Source: Paracoccaceae bacterium (GTDB lineage: Bacteria; Pseudomonadota; Alphaproteobacteria; Rhodobacterales; Rhodobacteraceae). Taken from it: a stretch of 64,000 bases of DNA. Below, piece by piece: positions 48,774 to 58,402 of the stretch. Below the pieces are notes generated by a model. It saw only the letters and a list, made by a program, of their open reading frames with translations, was not told the origin of the DNA and made no database searches. Each line of letters begins with the position of its first letter. The stretch's first letter is position 1. Location of the stretch: positions 558,001 to 622,000 of the forward strand of contig WKFK01000015.1 in NCBI GenBank assembly GCA_014872815.1. Reading direction: 5' to 3'. The position numbers and the translations under genes are program-made.

Positions 48774-50030
48774 ATGACTTTGGACAGACGGACGTTCCTT
48801 GGAGCGGCTGCAGCAGCGGCATCGTTATCCGCGCCTATGGTGCATGCCATGGGCAAGCCGCGCGTGGTTGTGGTTGGTGGCGGCGCAGGCGGGGCTACGG
48901 CGGCGCGCTACATCGCCAAAGACAGCAAGGGTGCCATCGATGTTACGCTTATTGAGCCAACGAGAACTTATTACACCTGCTTTTTCTCCAACCTCTATCT
49001 TGGCGGTTTCAAAGAGATTGATGACATTGGCCACACCTATGGCGGTTTGGCGACCGCTGGTGTCAATGTGGTACATGATTGGGCCATTGGTGTGGACCGT
49101 GATGCCAAAACGGTTTCCCTCGCAGGGGGGGCAACCCTGCCATATGACAAGCTGATCCTGAGCCCTGGCATCGATTTTGTTGACGGTGCGGTGGAAGGCT
49201 GGGATGTGTCGGCGCAGAACAAAATGCCACACGCTTATAAGGCGGGTTCTCAATCAGAGCTGCTGAAAGCACAGCTTGCGGCGATGCCTGAGGGAGGCGT
49301 ATTTGCCATGGTGGCCCCGCCAAACCCATACCGCTGCCCACCGGGACCGTATGAGCGGGTATCGATGGTGGCGCATTTCCTTAAGCAGAATAACCCTACC
49401 GCCAAAATCATTGTGGCGGACCCAAAGCCAAAGTTCTCCAAAATGGCCTTGTTCCAGGAAGGCTGGGCGAACCACTACGAGGGTATGGTCGATTGGATTG
49501 GAGATGACTTTGGGGGCGGCAATGTGTCGGTTGATCCAGATGCGATGACTGTCACGATTGATGGCGAAGTAACCAAAGTTGACGTCTGCAATGTCATTCC
49601 GGCGATGAAGGCGGGCCGGATCGCGGAGCTGGCTGGGGTGACCGATGGCAACTGGGCTCCGGTAAATGCAGCGGATATGTCCACAAAAACCGATGCGGAT
49701 GTTTATGTGCTGGGCGACGCCAGCCAACAGGGTGATATGCCCAAGTCCGGGTTCTCGGCCAATTCCCAGGCAAAGGTCTGTGCAAATGCGGTGCGGGGAG
49801 CTTTGACTGGTTCCAAGGTGTTCCCAGCTAAGTTCTCCAACACCTGCTGGTCGCTTATTGCGCCAAATGACGGTGTGAAAGTAGGGGCGACCTATGAGGC
49901 AACGCCGGAGAAGATTGCCAAAGTCGATGGATTTATCAGCCAAACTGGCGAAAGTGCTGACGTGCGAAAAGCCACGTACGTTGAAAGCGAAGGCTGGTAC
50001 ACCGGTATCACCAACGACATGATGGGCTAA
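48774..50030 (+). CDS. soxF: Flavocytochrome c sulfide dehydrogenase-type flavoprotein SoxF
   Basis: Tat-like DRRTFLGA; VVVVGGGAGGATAARYIAKDSKGAIDVTLIEPTRTYYTCFFSNLYLGG. Confidence 0.94.
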   Translation: MTLDRRTFLGAAAAAASLSAPMVHAMGKPRVVVVGGGAGGATAARYIAKDSKGAIDVTLIEPTRTYYTCFFSNLYLGGFKEIDDIGHTYGGLATAGVNVVHDWAIGVDRDAKTVSLAGGATLPYDKLILSPGIDFVDGAVEGWDVSAQNKMPHAYKAGSQSELLKAQLAAMPEGGVFAMVAPPNPYRCPPGPYERVSMVAHFLKQNNPTAKIIVADPKPKFSKMALFQEGWANHYEGMVDWIGDDFGGGNVSVDPDAMTVTIDGEVTKVDVCNVIPAMKAGRIAELAGVTDGNWAPVNAADMSTKTDADVYVLGDASQQGDMPKSGFSANSQAKVCANAVRGALTGSKVFPAKFSNTCWSLIAPNDGVKVGATYEATPEKIAKVDGFISQTGESADVRKATYVESEGWYTGITNDMMG

Positions 50031-50040
50031 AAATATGACT

Positions 50041-50068
50041 GCTCTGCCCGGTTTTGGCTGGGCAGAGC
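50041..50068. terminator. Hairpin after soxF without obvious T-run (possible attenuator/processing element)
   Basis: GCTCTGCCC-N10-GGGCAGAGC. Confidence 0.4.
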
Positions 50069-50109
50069 CTAAGCGCGCGAACATTGGACAACACTAAAGG
50101 AGAGGAAAA

Positions 50110-50538
50110 ATGAAATCCTTGATTTATGCACTGCCTTTTGTTTGCGGCTCAATTGCTGCAGCAGACGGCGCCATTACGGTGCCGTTTGACGGCAGTTTTG
50201 ACGATGCCACTTTTGCTGTGGAAAGCGCGATTGTTGGGCAGGGGCTGGTGATCGATTACGTCAGTCATGTTGGGGAGATGTTGAACCGAACCGGCGCGGA
50301 CGTAGGCAGCGACGTGCAAATTTTCAAGGCGGCCGACATTTTCCTATTCTGTTCGGCGGTTGTCTCTCGCGAGGTGATGGAAGCCGATCCGATGAACATC
50401 GCCCATTGCCCCTATGGGATCTTTGTCGCCGAGAATGCAGACGGAGTGATGATCGGGCACCGTGATTACCCGGATGGGGCGATGCAGAAAGTGGAAGACC
50501 TGCTTCAGAGCATTGTGGCCGACGCAACATCCAATTGA
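50110..50538 (+). CDS. Exported DUF302 domain protein
   Basis: Signal peptide; [32 protein letters not shown]...[29 protein letters not shown]. Confidence 0.85.
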   Translation: MKSLIYALPFVCGSIAAADGAITVPFDGSFDDATFAVESAIVGQGLVIDYVSHVGEMLNRTGADVGSDVQIFKAADIFLFCSAVVSREVMEADPMNIAHCPYGIFVAENADGVMIGHRDYPDGAMQKVEDLLQSIVADATSN

Positions 50539-50549
50539 CGGAGATAAAC

Positions 50550-51767
50550 TTGGAGTATCAGGACTTTTTCCGCCGCGCGGTCCAGGACCTGCGCGAAGAG
50601 GGGAACTATCGGGTTTTTGCTGAGTTGGAACGCAAATGTGGGAACTTTCCCGAGGCGCGTCTGGTTGGGCAGGACATTAAGGTTTCGATTTGGTGCTCCA
50701 ATGACTACCTTGGAATGGGCCAGCACCCAAAAGTGCTGTCCGCAATGCATGCGGCTCTGGAGCGCTGTGGTGCCGGTGCCGGTGGAACGCGGAATATATC
50801 GGGAACGTCCCTGGAGCATGTAGAGCTGGAGCAAGAGCTGGCCGACCTGCACGGTAAGGAAGCAGCGCTTTTGTTCACCAGCGGATATGTCTCAAATTGG
50901 TCTGCGCTGGGCACCTTGGGGGCCAAAATCCCGAACCTCGTGATCCTGTCTGACGCGCTCAATCATGCATCTATGATTGAAGGCATCCGCCATTCCGGCG
51001 CACAAAAACGGATTTGGAAACACAATGACCTAGCCGATTTGGAGCGGCATTTGGCGTCATTACCTCTGGAACAACCCAAGCTGATCGCCTTCGAAAGCGT
51101 CTATTCAATGGATGGTGATATTGCGCCTATCGCAGAGATTTGTGACCTTGCAGACCGCTATGGCGCAATGACCTATTTGGATGAGGTGCATGCGGTCGGC
51201 CTATATGGCACGCGCGGCGGTGGTATCTCCGAGCAAGAAGGTTTGGCAGACCGGTTGACCATAATTGAAGGCACCTTGGGAAAGGCGTTTGGCGTTGCCG
51301 GTGGTTATATCACGGGGTCCGTTGAGGTGGTTGACTTTATACGGTCTTTTTCAAGTGGGTTCATTTTTACGACGTCGCTGCCACCCGCCGTTGCGGCAGG
51401 TGCCAGAGCCGCAATTCAGCATTTGAAAGAAAGTGATTGGGAGCGGCACGTGCAGAGGCACAATGTCAAAACTGTGCGCGCAAAGCTGGACGCAATTGGC
51501 GTGCCCCACATCGATAACCCGAGCCACATCATCCCGGTGATGGTGGGGGATCCGGTTAAGTGCAAATACATCTCTGATCGGCTTCTGGCGGAACATGGGA
51601 TTTACATCCAGCCGATCAATTATCCAACCGTGCCGAAAGGCACGGAGCGGCTTCGGATCACACCCTCTCCTGTGCACAGCGCAGAAGACATCGCGCATTT
51701 GATTGACGCTTTGGAAGTGCTCTGGGCTGAGTGTGCCTTGGCCCGTCAACCGCTTGCCGCGCAGTAG
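50550..51767 (+). CDS. hemA: 5-aminolevulinate synthase (HemA/ALAS), probable TTG start
   Basis: [79 protein letters not shown]. Confidence 0.93.
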   Translation: MEYQDFFRRAVQDLREEGNYRVFAELERKCGNFPEARLVGQDIKVSIWCSNDYLGMGQHPKVLSAMHAALERCGAGAGGTRNISGTSLEHVELEQELADLHGKEAALLFTSGYVSNWSALGTLGAKIPNLVILSDALNHASMIEGIRHSGAQKRIWKHNDLADLERHLASLPLEQPKLIAFESVYSMDGDIAPIAEICDLADRYGAMTYLDEVHAVGLYGTRGGGISEQEGLADRLTIIEGTLGKAFGVAGGYITGSVEVVDFIRSFSSGFIFTTSLPPAVAAGARAAIQHLKESDWERHVQRHNVKTVRAKLDAIGVPHIDNPSHIIPVMVGDPVKCKYISDRLLAEHGIYIQPINYPTVPKGTERLRITPSPVHSAEDIAHLIDALEVLWAECALARQPLAAQ

Positions 51768-51771
51768 TGTG

Positions 51772-52815
51772 TCAGGCGCGGGACCCTAGCGCGATTTGTG
51801 TCACTGTTGCCCCAACCCACATGGCAAACACCGCAAGCCAAGCTGTGACAGAGAGAATGGCGCCTCCGGTGACGCCTGCACCAACTGCGCAGCCACCTGC
51901 CAACATAGCCCCAAAGCCCATCAAGACGCCGCCAAACAGGTAGCGCTCCATCGGTGTGTTGGGCTCAAATCGCTGAATGCGCGCTTCACCTTTGAGGACG
52001 GCGACGGCCAAGGCGCCCACAAAGACACCCGGCACCAGTCCAGTGCCGAAATTGTGAAGGGGCGAGGCGGTGTTAATCAATGACATCAGAGTGTCGGTGG
52101 ATGGGCCGGTAAAGGTGACAGACTGAATGGTGACAACTTCGAAGGACGATTGCGCCAGAAGATAGGTGAAAAACCATCCCATCCAGATTGCGCAGCCAAC
52201 CAAAAACCCGCTGACGATCTCGCCGTTTTTGAGATTTTGGCGTTTGGCAAAAAGAAGCGCTGCGCACAGCCCGGCAATCGCGACAATGACAACTGTGCCT
52301 CTTGGCATCGATAACACATTCGATAGCTCTCTCTGAGGGCCGCCAGGCATCGTCCAAAGCCCAAACAATGCTTCTCTCACAGGGGATAGAACACCACGAA
52401 GGGCCGCCTGGGCTGTCAGAGTGAGTACCAGACCCGTCACGATTGCGCGCAAGTTGCCGGAAGCGGAGAGCACCAGAAGGCGACTGGCGCATCCACGCGC
52501 AAGGATCATGCCGACGCCAAACATCAGTCCGCCAATGAGGGCTCCCGACAGACTGCCTATGCCGGCAATTTGACGCGCGTCAGAGACGTCTAGCAGTTCT
52601 AACCAAATTGAGGTCTGCACAGCGGTTAGCGCGGAGAGAAACACGATGAGCCAGATCGCAAACCGTGGGCCCGCGTTCCCGGAGGCCACTTCTGCCGTTG
52701 CCGCGCGGAGGCAAAAACGAGAATTGTAGGCGTTTGCGCCAAAGACAAAGCCTGTGACCAATCCAATGACCAACAGGAGCGTGGGCTCCCCAAACTGGTC
52801 AATCAGAGTTTCCAT
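51772..52815 (-). CDS. Second YeeE/YedE-family sulfur transporter (SoxT-like)
   Basis: VTGFVFGANAYNSRFCLRAATAEV; GGLMFGVGMILARGCASRLLVLSASGNLRA; MLAGGCAVGAGVTGG. Confidence 0.85.
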   Translation of the reverse strand: METLIDQFGEPTLLLVIGLVTGFVFGANAYNSRFCLRAATAEVASGNAGPRFAIWLIVFLSALTAVQTSIWLELLDVSDARQIAGIGSLSGALIGGLMFGVGMILARGCASRLLVLSASGNLRAIVTGLVLTLTAQAALRGVLSPVREALFGLWTMPGGPQRELSNVLSMPRGTVVIVAIAGLCAALLFAKRQNLKNGEIVSGFLVGCAIWMGWFFTYLLAQSSFEVVTIQSVTFTGPSTDTLMSLINTASPLHNFGTGLVPGVFVGALAVAVLKGEARIQRFEPNTPMERYLFGGVLMGFGAMLAGGCAVGAGVTGGAILSVTAWLAVFAMWVGATVTQIALGSRA

Positions 52816-52856
52816 TTTGTCCGTCCAGATCTCGCGCGTTTCCGGTTAGGGGAGGG

Positions 52857-53816
52857 TTATTCAAATTCCATTTGTTCGTAGACACGCCCTGCGTTCTTAG
52901 TCGCCAGTTCTTCGAAAGTATCGAGGTTGGCATAGGGCGATTGGTCTACGTAATAGGCGTCTGCAAGATCGCCACCAGCATCCAAGTGCGCCCCAACTTT
53001 TTCGCGCAGATAGACAAGATAGTCGCGCGTGTAACGTCGGACCTGGTCCATATTTGTCGGATGACCGTGGCCCGGAATCACATAAGTGGCCTTCAGCGGT
53101 TCAAAGGCGGTCTCCCATGTCTCTAGCCAATCTGCGGTCATGGTATCTTCAAAGATTGGCAGCATACGCTCGTGAAATGCCATATCCCCTGCGATGACCA
53201 AACTCTGTTCTGGCAACCAAACGGAGATGTCGCCTGGGCTGTGGGCAGGACCGAGGTGTAGGACTTCGATCCGAAACTCGCCCATCTCAACAATATGGGT
53301 ATCAGAGAAGGTTTCAGTTGGGCCCACCACTGTGGTTCCTGCGGCCTTGTCGCGGTTGTAACGCTTCATGCCTTCCAAAATTTGCGGCCCATATTCTGCA
53401 ATCTCATGGGCTGCGTCTTCATGCGCCAGAATCGGCACGCCTTGCTCTGCCCAGTAAGAGTTGCCCAACATGGCGTGCCCTTGACCGTTTTCGTTGATCA
53501 CGAGCTTCACAGGCTGGTCGGTCACGGCCTTGATTTCCGCGTGCAAGGCTTCGGCCAAGATATGTGCCGCGCCGCCGTTCACGACCACAACCCCGTCGCC
53601 GGTGACGATGAAGCTGAGATTGTTGTTGTGACCTGTGTTTTCATAGGTCGGCGGCGCAGTCGCCCCAATCGCAGACCAAACATGGGGGATCACTTCGACC
53701 GGTTTGGAATAGAGTGGAGAGCCCGGGTATTGATCTGAAATGTCCTCATCGGCCAAGGCAATGGACGCGACGCTGCTCAAACATGCCGTCGCGAACGCAT
53801 AGGATTTGCTCATCAT
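52857..53816 (-). CDS. Exported metallo-beta-lactamase-fold protein with degenerate metal motif (SoxH-like)
   Basis: LVINENGQGHAMLGNSYWAEQGVPILAHEDA; HLGPAHSPGDISVWLPEQSLVIAGDMAFHERMLPI. Confidence 0.82.
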   Translation of the reverse strand: MMSKSYAFATACLSSVASIALADEDISDQYPGSPLYSKPVEVIPHVWSAIGATAPPTYENTGHNNNLSFIVTGDGVVVVNGGAAHILAEALHAEIKAVTDQPVKLVINENGQGHAMLGNSYWAEQGVPILAHEDAAHEIAEYGPQILEGMKRYNRDKAAGTTVVGPTETFSDTHIVEMGEFRIEVLHLGPAHSPGDISVWLPEQSLVIAGDMAFHERMLPIFEDTMTADWLETWETAFEPLKATYVIPGHGHPTNMDQVRRYTRDYLVYLREKVGAHLDAGGDLADAYYVDQSPYANLDTFEELATKNAGRVYEQMEFE

Positions 53817-54730
53817 ATTGTTTCCTCAATGAATTTGTAAGCAGACGACGTTTTTTCAACGCGGCCCAAGCCTGTGCCAGGAAAGTGAAAGCCAACAACG
53901 GATAAGTCATCTGTCACGATGCGATCAAACAGTGCCAAACGAGTGCTGATGCCAAGGTCTGGATCCTGATCGGAGCCGCTTGGCCACTCCGGCTTTTGAA
54001 AGGCCAAATGGTGGTTGGCAATTGCATCGCCAATGATGAGGCTGGCTTGATTGCCAGAGCGCACTTCAAAGCTCATGTGGCCGGGCGTGTGTCCGTATGT
54101 GGCGACGGCCGAGATGCCGCTAACCACTTCTTGTCCGTCGTCAAACCGTTCAAAGGCATCTTCCATAATTTCAAACCTGCGGCGCGCACCTGCGGCAAAT
54201 GTCATCCGGGATTGTCCAATAGAGTGGACGGTGTCTGGGTCCCACCAATAGTCCCATTCTTTTCGGCCAATGAGGTGGGCGGCGTTGGCAAACAGCGGCT
54301 CGTCAAAATCGTCTAGCAAGCCCCAGATATGGTCGGGATGTGCGTGGGTGATCAGAACGTGTGTGACATCTTCAGGGGCCACCCCAATGGCCGTTAAGCT
54401 GTCCAGTAATGTGCCTGCAGAGGGCATGAAATCAGGTCCGGCCCCCACATCAAATAACACGGTGTTTGTGCCGTCTTGATAGATGGAAACATTGCAGCGT
54501 GGGCGCACTTGACCTCCGGAGATTCCGTGACCACGTAGAATTTCAGTGGCTTTGGCCTCCGGGTTGGAACCGATGGCAAAACTGAGTGGCAGGATGAGGT
54601 GCCCGTCGCTGACGGTTGTCAGGCTGGCTCCGCCGAGCGTGATTTTTGAGAAAGCCGGTGGCGTCAACAATGAGACCGCACCCGTGGCGGACGCGCGTTG
54701 CAAGAACTGTCGCCTTGAAATTGTTCGCAT
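53813..54730 (-). CDS. Tat-exported metallo-beta-lactamase-fold hydrolase (canonical HxHxDH)
   Basis: MRTISRRQFLQRAS Tat signal; THVLITHAHPDHIWGLLDD; YGHTPGHMSFEV. Confidence 0.88.
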   Translation of the reverse strand: MRTISRRQFLQRASATGAVSLLTPPAFSKITLGGASLTTVSDGHLILPLSFAIGSNPEAKATEILRGHGISGGQVRPRCNVSIYQDGTNTVLFDVGAGPDFMPSAGTLLDSLTAIGVAPEDVTHVLITHAHPDHIWGLLDDFDEPLFANAAHLIGRKEWDYWWDPDTVHSIGQSRMTFAAGARRRFEIMEDAFERFDDGQEVVSGISAVATYGHTPGHMSFEVRSGNQASLIIGDAIANHHLAFQKPEWPSGSDQDPDLGISTRLALFDRIVTDDLSVVGFHFPGTGLGRVEKTSSAYKFIEETI

Positions 54731-54761
54731 TACGCCGTCCTCACTATTTGGCAATGTACAT

Positions 54762-54777
54762 ATTATGATATTTGATT
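54762..54777. promoter_or_regulatory. Degenerate SqrR-like site ATTA-TGATATTT-GATT upstream of the MBL operon
   Basis: Shares 10-mer TGATATTTGA with the soxS/soxV site at 39998. Confidence 0.35.
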
Positions 54778-54875
54778 TTGTTGTTTTGTGGAAGGGGGCT
54801 ATATTTGTGTAGTGTCCGCTTAGGCCAAAAACTCGATGTTGAGCTCCCCAACGGAACTGTTTTGTGCCCATGCTG

Positions 54876-55603
54876 ATGAAACGGAGGGTCAAAAATGCCA
54901 AAAAGCGACGGAAGCCTGACGGGATAGTTCCGCAAATACGGCAAGTTGAAGCATTGAGGGGTCAAGATATGCTTCGTTCTGATGCGATTGGTCAGATTGG
55001 TTTTTGAAGAAGAAACCTTTTGCCGTTGGTGAAAGAAGTACGGTGGCTTGAATCGGCATCCTCCGAAAAGAAATTGCCATGTTAGGTCAACTTGCGCAGT
55101 TGCAGCCATTAGGACGGAGTCCAAATTCGCACCTGAACCAGATTGCGTCGAGTGCGCGGTCGCGAGGACCATTTGTTGACCGGGCAGGCCCGGCGGACAA
55201 ATCCCAACCTTCTTATGTTGCTGCCTGCAAGCTCAAAAAGAAGTTGGTGGCTGGCCTCTTGGAACCTTCAGGTGGGTTGTTTGGGCGTAGCCTTTGTGTG
55301 TCCGAAAGAAGCGTTGTCCAAGATGTTGTGTTTTTTGGGCGGGGCGATGGTCGACGCTGCGGGTATTTCTGGACGTGGGCATCGGGTTGCTGTCCGTTGG
55401 TGAGGGACGGGGACATCGGGAAACACATCCTTGATGCCTTCTACAGCTTAAACGAGGCCCAAATCCTGATCGAACAATGGAGGAAGCACGACAACACCAA
55501 ACGACCACATAGTGCTTTGGGCTATTGCCCAACGGGCCCGGAAACCATGGTCCCAATGGCACCAAGGCCATTCACGCAATCACATTCGAACTGGACCTCT
55601 TAG
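54876..55603 (+). pseudogene. Degraded IS3-family insertion sequence (orfA remnant 54876-about 55065, orfB 3' remnant about 55420-55603)
   Basis: KRRKPDGIVPQIRQVEALRGQDMLRSDAIGQIG then frameshifted VFEEETFCRW*KKYGGLNR; LNEAQILIEQWRKHDNTKRPHSALGYCPTGPE. Confidence 0.85.
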
Positions 55604-55835
55604 ATGGGGCTGATCAGAGCGGCTTTATTGTGGCAATTGGACTGATTTTGGTTTGCCACTCGACGACCGCACGGGTTTTACCCGTCGGAAAACTGACCCT
55701 AGTAAGCGTCACCTGCAAAAGGCGTGAAAATTCAACTTCGAACCTCAAAACCGCCATCAAGACACTGCTTTCGGGCGCTCATTGCTGTGGGAAAGCTGGG
55801 TCCGCCATTGGCTGGCTGGAGGCAAGACTTTCACA

Positions 55836-55864
55836 CAAAAATGCCCCGGTGTTTCCACCGGGGC
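55836..55864 (-). terminator. Rho-independent terminator downstream of pnp
   Basis: Minus strand GCCCCGGTG-GAAA-CACCGGGGC then ATTTTTG. Confidence 0.85.
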
Positions 55865-55889
55865 TTTCTGTTTGGTCAGAGAGAAGCGC

Positions 55890-58034
55890 TTAGTCTTCTT
55901 TCTTCTCTTTTTTCTCAGGAACGATCTCTTCGCCGGTTTCCTGATCCACAACTTTCATGGACAGGCGCACCTTGCCGCGGTCGTCAAAGCCCAGCAGTTT
56001 GACTTTCACTTCCTGACCTTCTTTCAGAACGTCGGATGGGTGGTTCAGGCGGCGGTTCTCGATTTGAGACACGTGCACCAGTCCGTCGCGCTTGCCGAAG
56101 AAGTTCACGAAGGCGCCGAAGTCGACGATCTTCACAACCTTACCGGTGTAGATGGCGCCTTCTTCTGGCTCTGCCACGATCGCGTGGATCATGTCATAGG
56201 CCTTCTGGATGGAGTCACCGTTTGGCGACGCGATCTTGATCACGCCTTCGTCGTTGATGTCGACTTTGGCGCCGGACACTTCAACGATTTCACGGATGAC
56301 TTTACCACCGGAGCCGATCACTTCGCGGATCTTGTCGGTTGGGATGTTCATGGTCTCGATACGTGGAGCGTGGACGGAGAATTCCGATGCGCCGGAGAGA
56401 GATTTGTTCATCTCACCCAGGATGTGCATGCGGCCTTCTTTTGCCTGTGCCAGCGCTTTTTCCATGATCTCTGGCGTGATGCCTGCAACCTTGATGTCCA
56501 TCTGCAGCGAGGTGATGCCGTTTTCGGTACCTGCCACTTTGAAGTCCATGTCGCCGAGGTGGTCTTCGTCACCCAGGATGTCGGTCAGGATCGCATAGTC
56601 ACCGGACTCTTCCAGGATCAGGCCCATCGCCACACCCGCAACCGCGGATTTCAGAGGCACACCTGCGTCCATCATGGACAGGGAGCCACCACAGACGGAC
56701 GCCATGGAGGAGGAGCCGTTGGACTCGGTGATCTCGGATACAACGCGCACGGTGTACGGGAAGTCGGTTGCCGCTGGCAGAACCGCCTGCAGCGCGCGCC
56801 ATGCCAGTTTGCCGTGACCAACTTCACGACGGCCGGGAGGGCCCACACGACCAGCTTCACCCACGGAGTATGGAGGGAAGTTGTAGTGCAGCAGGAAGTT
56901 GGAGCGGAAGTTGCCGTGCAGCGCGTCGATGATCTGCTCGTCGTCGCCGGTGCCCAGAGTGGTCACAACCAGACCCTGTGTTTCACCGCGGGTGAACAGA
57001 GCGGAGCCGTGGGTCCGTGGCAGCAGGCCGGTTTCACAAACGATGTCGCGGACTTCGTCAGTTTTGCGACCGTCGATGCGGGTTCCGGTTTTCACAACGT
57101 CGCCGCGCAGGATGCCGGCTTCGAGTTTCTTCAGAGCGGAACCGAGGTTCGCGTCTTCCAGTTGTTCCTCAGAAAGCGCTTCTTTGATTGCGTCACGGGC
57201 AGCGGCAACAGCTGCGGTGCGCTCTTGCTTGTCAGTGATTGCGAAAGCGGCGCGCATCTGGTCTTCGCCAGCGGCTTTGACAGCGGCGAACAGATCGGCG
57301 TAGTCAGGTGCCTGGAAGTCAAATGGCTCTTTCGCGGATTCTTCGGCCAGATCGATGATCAGGTCGATCACCGGCTGGATGGAGTCATGTGCAAACTTCA
57401 CCGCGCCGAGCATCTCAGCTTCGGACAGTTCGTAGGCCTCAGATTCCACCATCATTACGGCGTCTTTGGTACCGGCCACAACGAGGTCCAGACGCTGGTC
57501 TGGGTTGTTGCGCAGGTCCTGCATGTCATCGACGGTTGGGTTCAGAACGTATTCGCCGTCTTCAAAGCCCACACGTGCGCCCGCGATTGGGCCCATGAAT
57601 GGCGCGCCGGAGATGGTCAGGGCGGCGGAGGCGGCGATCATCGCCACGATGTCTGGGTCGTTGACCAGATCGTGGGACAGCACGGTGCACATAACCAAAA
57701 CTTCGTTTTTGAAACCATCCACAAACAGCGGGCGGATCGGACGGTCGATCAGGCGCGCGGTCAGTGTTTCTTTTTCGGTTGGACGCGCTTCGCGCTTGAA
57801 GAAGCCACCCGGTACTTTACCGGCGGCGTAGTATTTCTCTTGGTAGTGCACAGTCAGAGGGAAAAAGTCCTGACCTGGCTTTGGTGCCTTTGCAAAGGTC
57901 ACAGCGGCCATAACGGAGGTTTCGCCCAGAGTGGCGATCACACAGCCGTCGGCCTGACGGGCAACCTTGCCCGTTTCCAGAGTGAGCGTTTCCTCGCCCC
58001 ACTGCATGGATTTTTTGCTTACTTCGAACATCAT
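55890..58034 (-). CDS. pnp: Polyribonucleotide nucleotidyltransferase
   Basis: 714 aa; [54 protein letters not shown] (KH) plus S1 domain. Confidence 0.98.
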   Translation of the reverse strand: MMFEVSKKSMQWGEETLTLETGKVARQADGCVIATLGETSVMAAVTFAKAPKPGQDFFPLTVHYQEKYYAAGKVPGGFFKREARPTEKETLTARLIDRPIRPLFVDGFKNEVLVMCTVLSHDLVNDPDIVAMIAASAALTISGAPFMGPIAGARVGFEDGEYVLNPTVDDMQDLRNNPDQRLDLVVAGTKDAVMMVESEAYELSEAEMLGAVKFAHDSIQPVIDLIIDLAEESAKEPFDFQAPDYADLFAAVKAAGEDQMRAAFAITDKQERTAAVAAARDAIKEALSEEQLEDANLGSALKKLEAGILRGDVVKTGTRIDGRKTDEVRDIVCETGLLPRTHGSALFTRGETQGLVVTTLGTGDDEQIIDALHGNFRSNFLLHYNFPPYSVGEAGRVGPPGRREVGHGKLAWRALQAVLPAATDFPYTVRVVSEITESNGSSSMASVCGGSLSMMDAGVPLKSAVAGVAMGLILEESGDYAILTDILGDEDHLGDMDFKVAGTENGITSLQMDIKVAGITPEIMEKALAQAKEGRMHILGEMNKSLSGASEFSVHAPRIETMNIPTDKIREVIGSGGKVIREIVEVSGAKVDINDEGVIKIASPNGDSIQKAYDMIHAIVAEPEEGAIYTGKVVKIVDFGAFVNFFGKRDGLVHVSQIENRRLNHPSDVLKEGQEVKVKLLGFDDRGKVRLSMKVVDQETGEEIVPEKKEKKED

Positions 58035-58402
58035 CGTATCCTAGCTGGGAGCTCTCCCGGGCGTATCCCGGGTCTCCCGTTTGAAAATAGCGGCCCCATT
58101 GCCGCCGACCTCACTTATCTTTCTTTGATGCGCCGAGGTCAGGACGCAACGTCTCAGATGGTCGGCCCATATCGGAAAATAAGGCGTTTGGAAACCAAAT
58201 TCTCCGTCAACTGGCAGGGACGTGCCGTGTCACAACGCCCTAGGTTTGCAACGTCCCCGCGTGGGCAACACATTGTTTACGGCGTAAAAGTGGCATTTTA
58301 GGCAAATTTGGGCGATAGTGGGGCAGATAGAATCGCGGCTAGGGGGCTTGCTGCGGTAAGGTTTGAACGCGCACGATGTGCGCTTTTTGTGAGATTTGTT
58401 CT

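Noticed and set aside
31787-55890. Integrative element using tRNA-Arg as attachment site
   Set aside because: No integrase gene and no second copy of the tRNA 3' end noticed near 55 kb; the block is better described as accessory DNA with IS scars.
55782-58301. 839-aa plus-strand ORF opposite pnp
   Set aside because: Antisense to pnp; His/Val/Phe-rich low-complexity translation typical of reverse-complement reading of a GC-rich gene.
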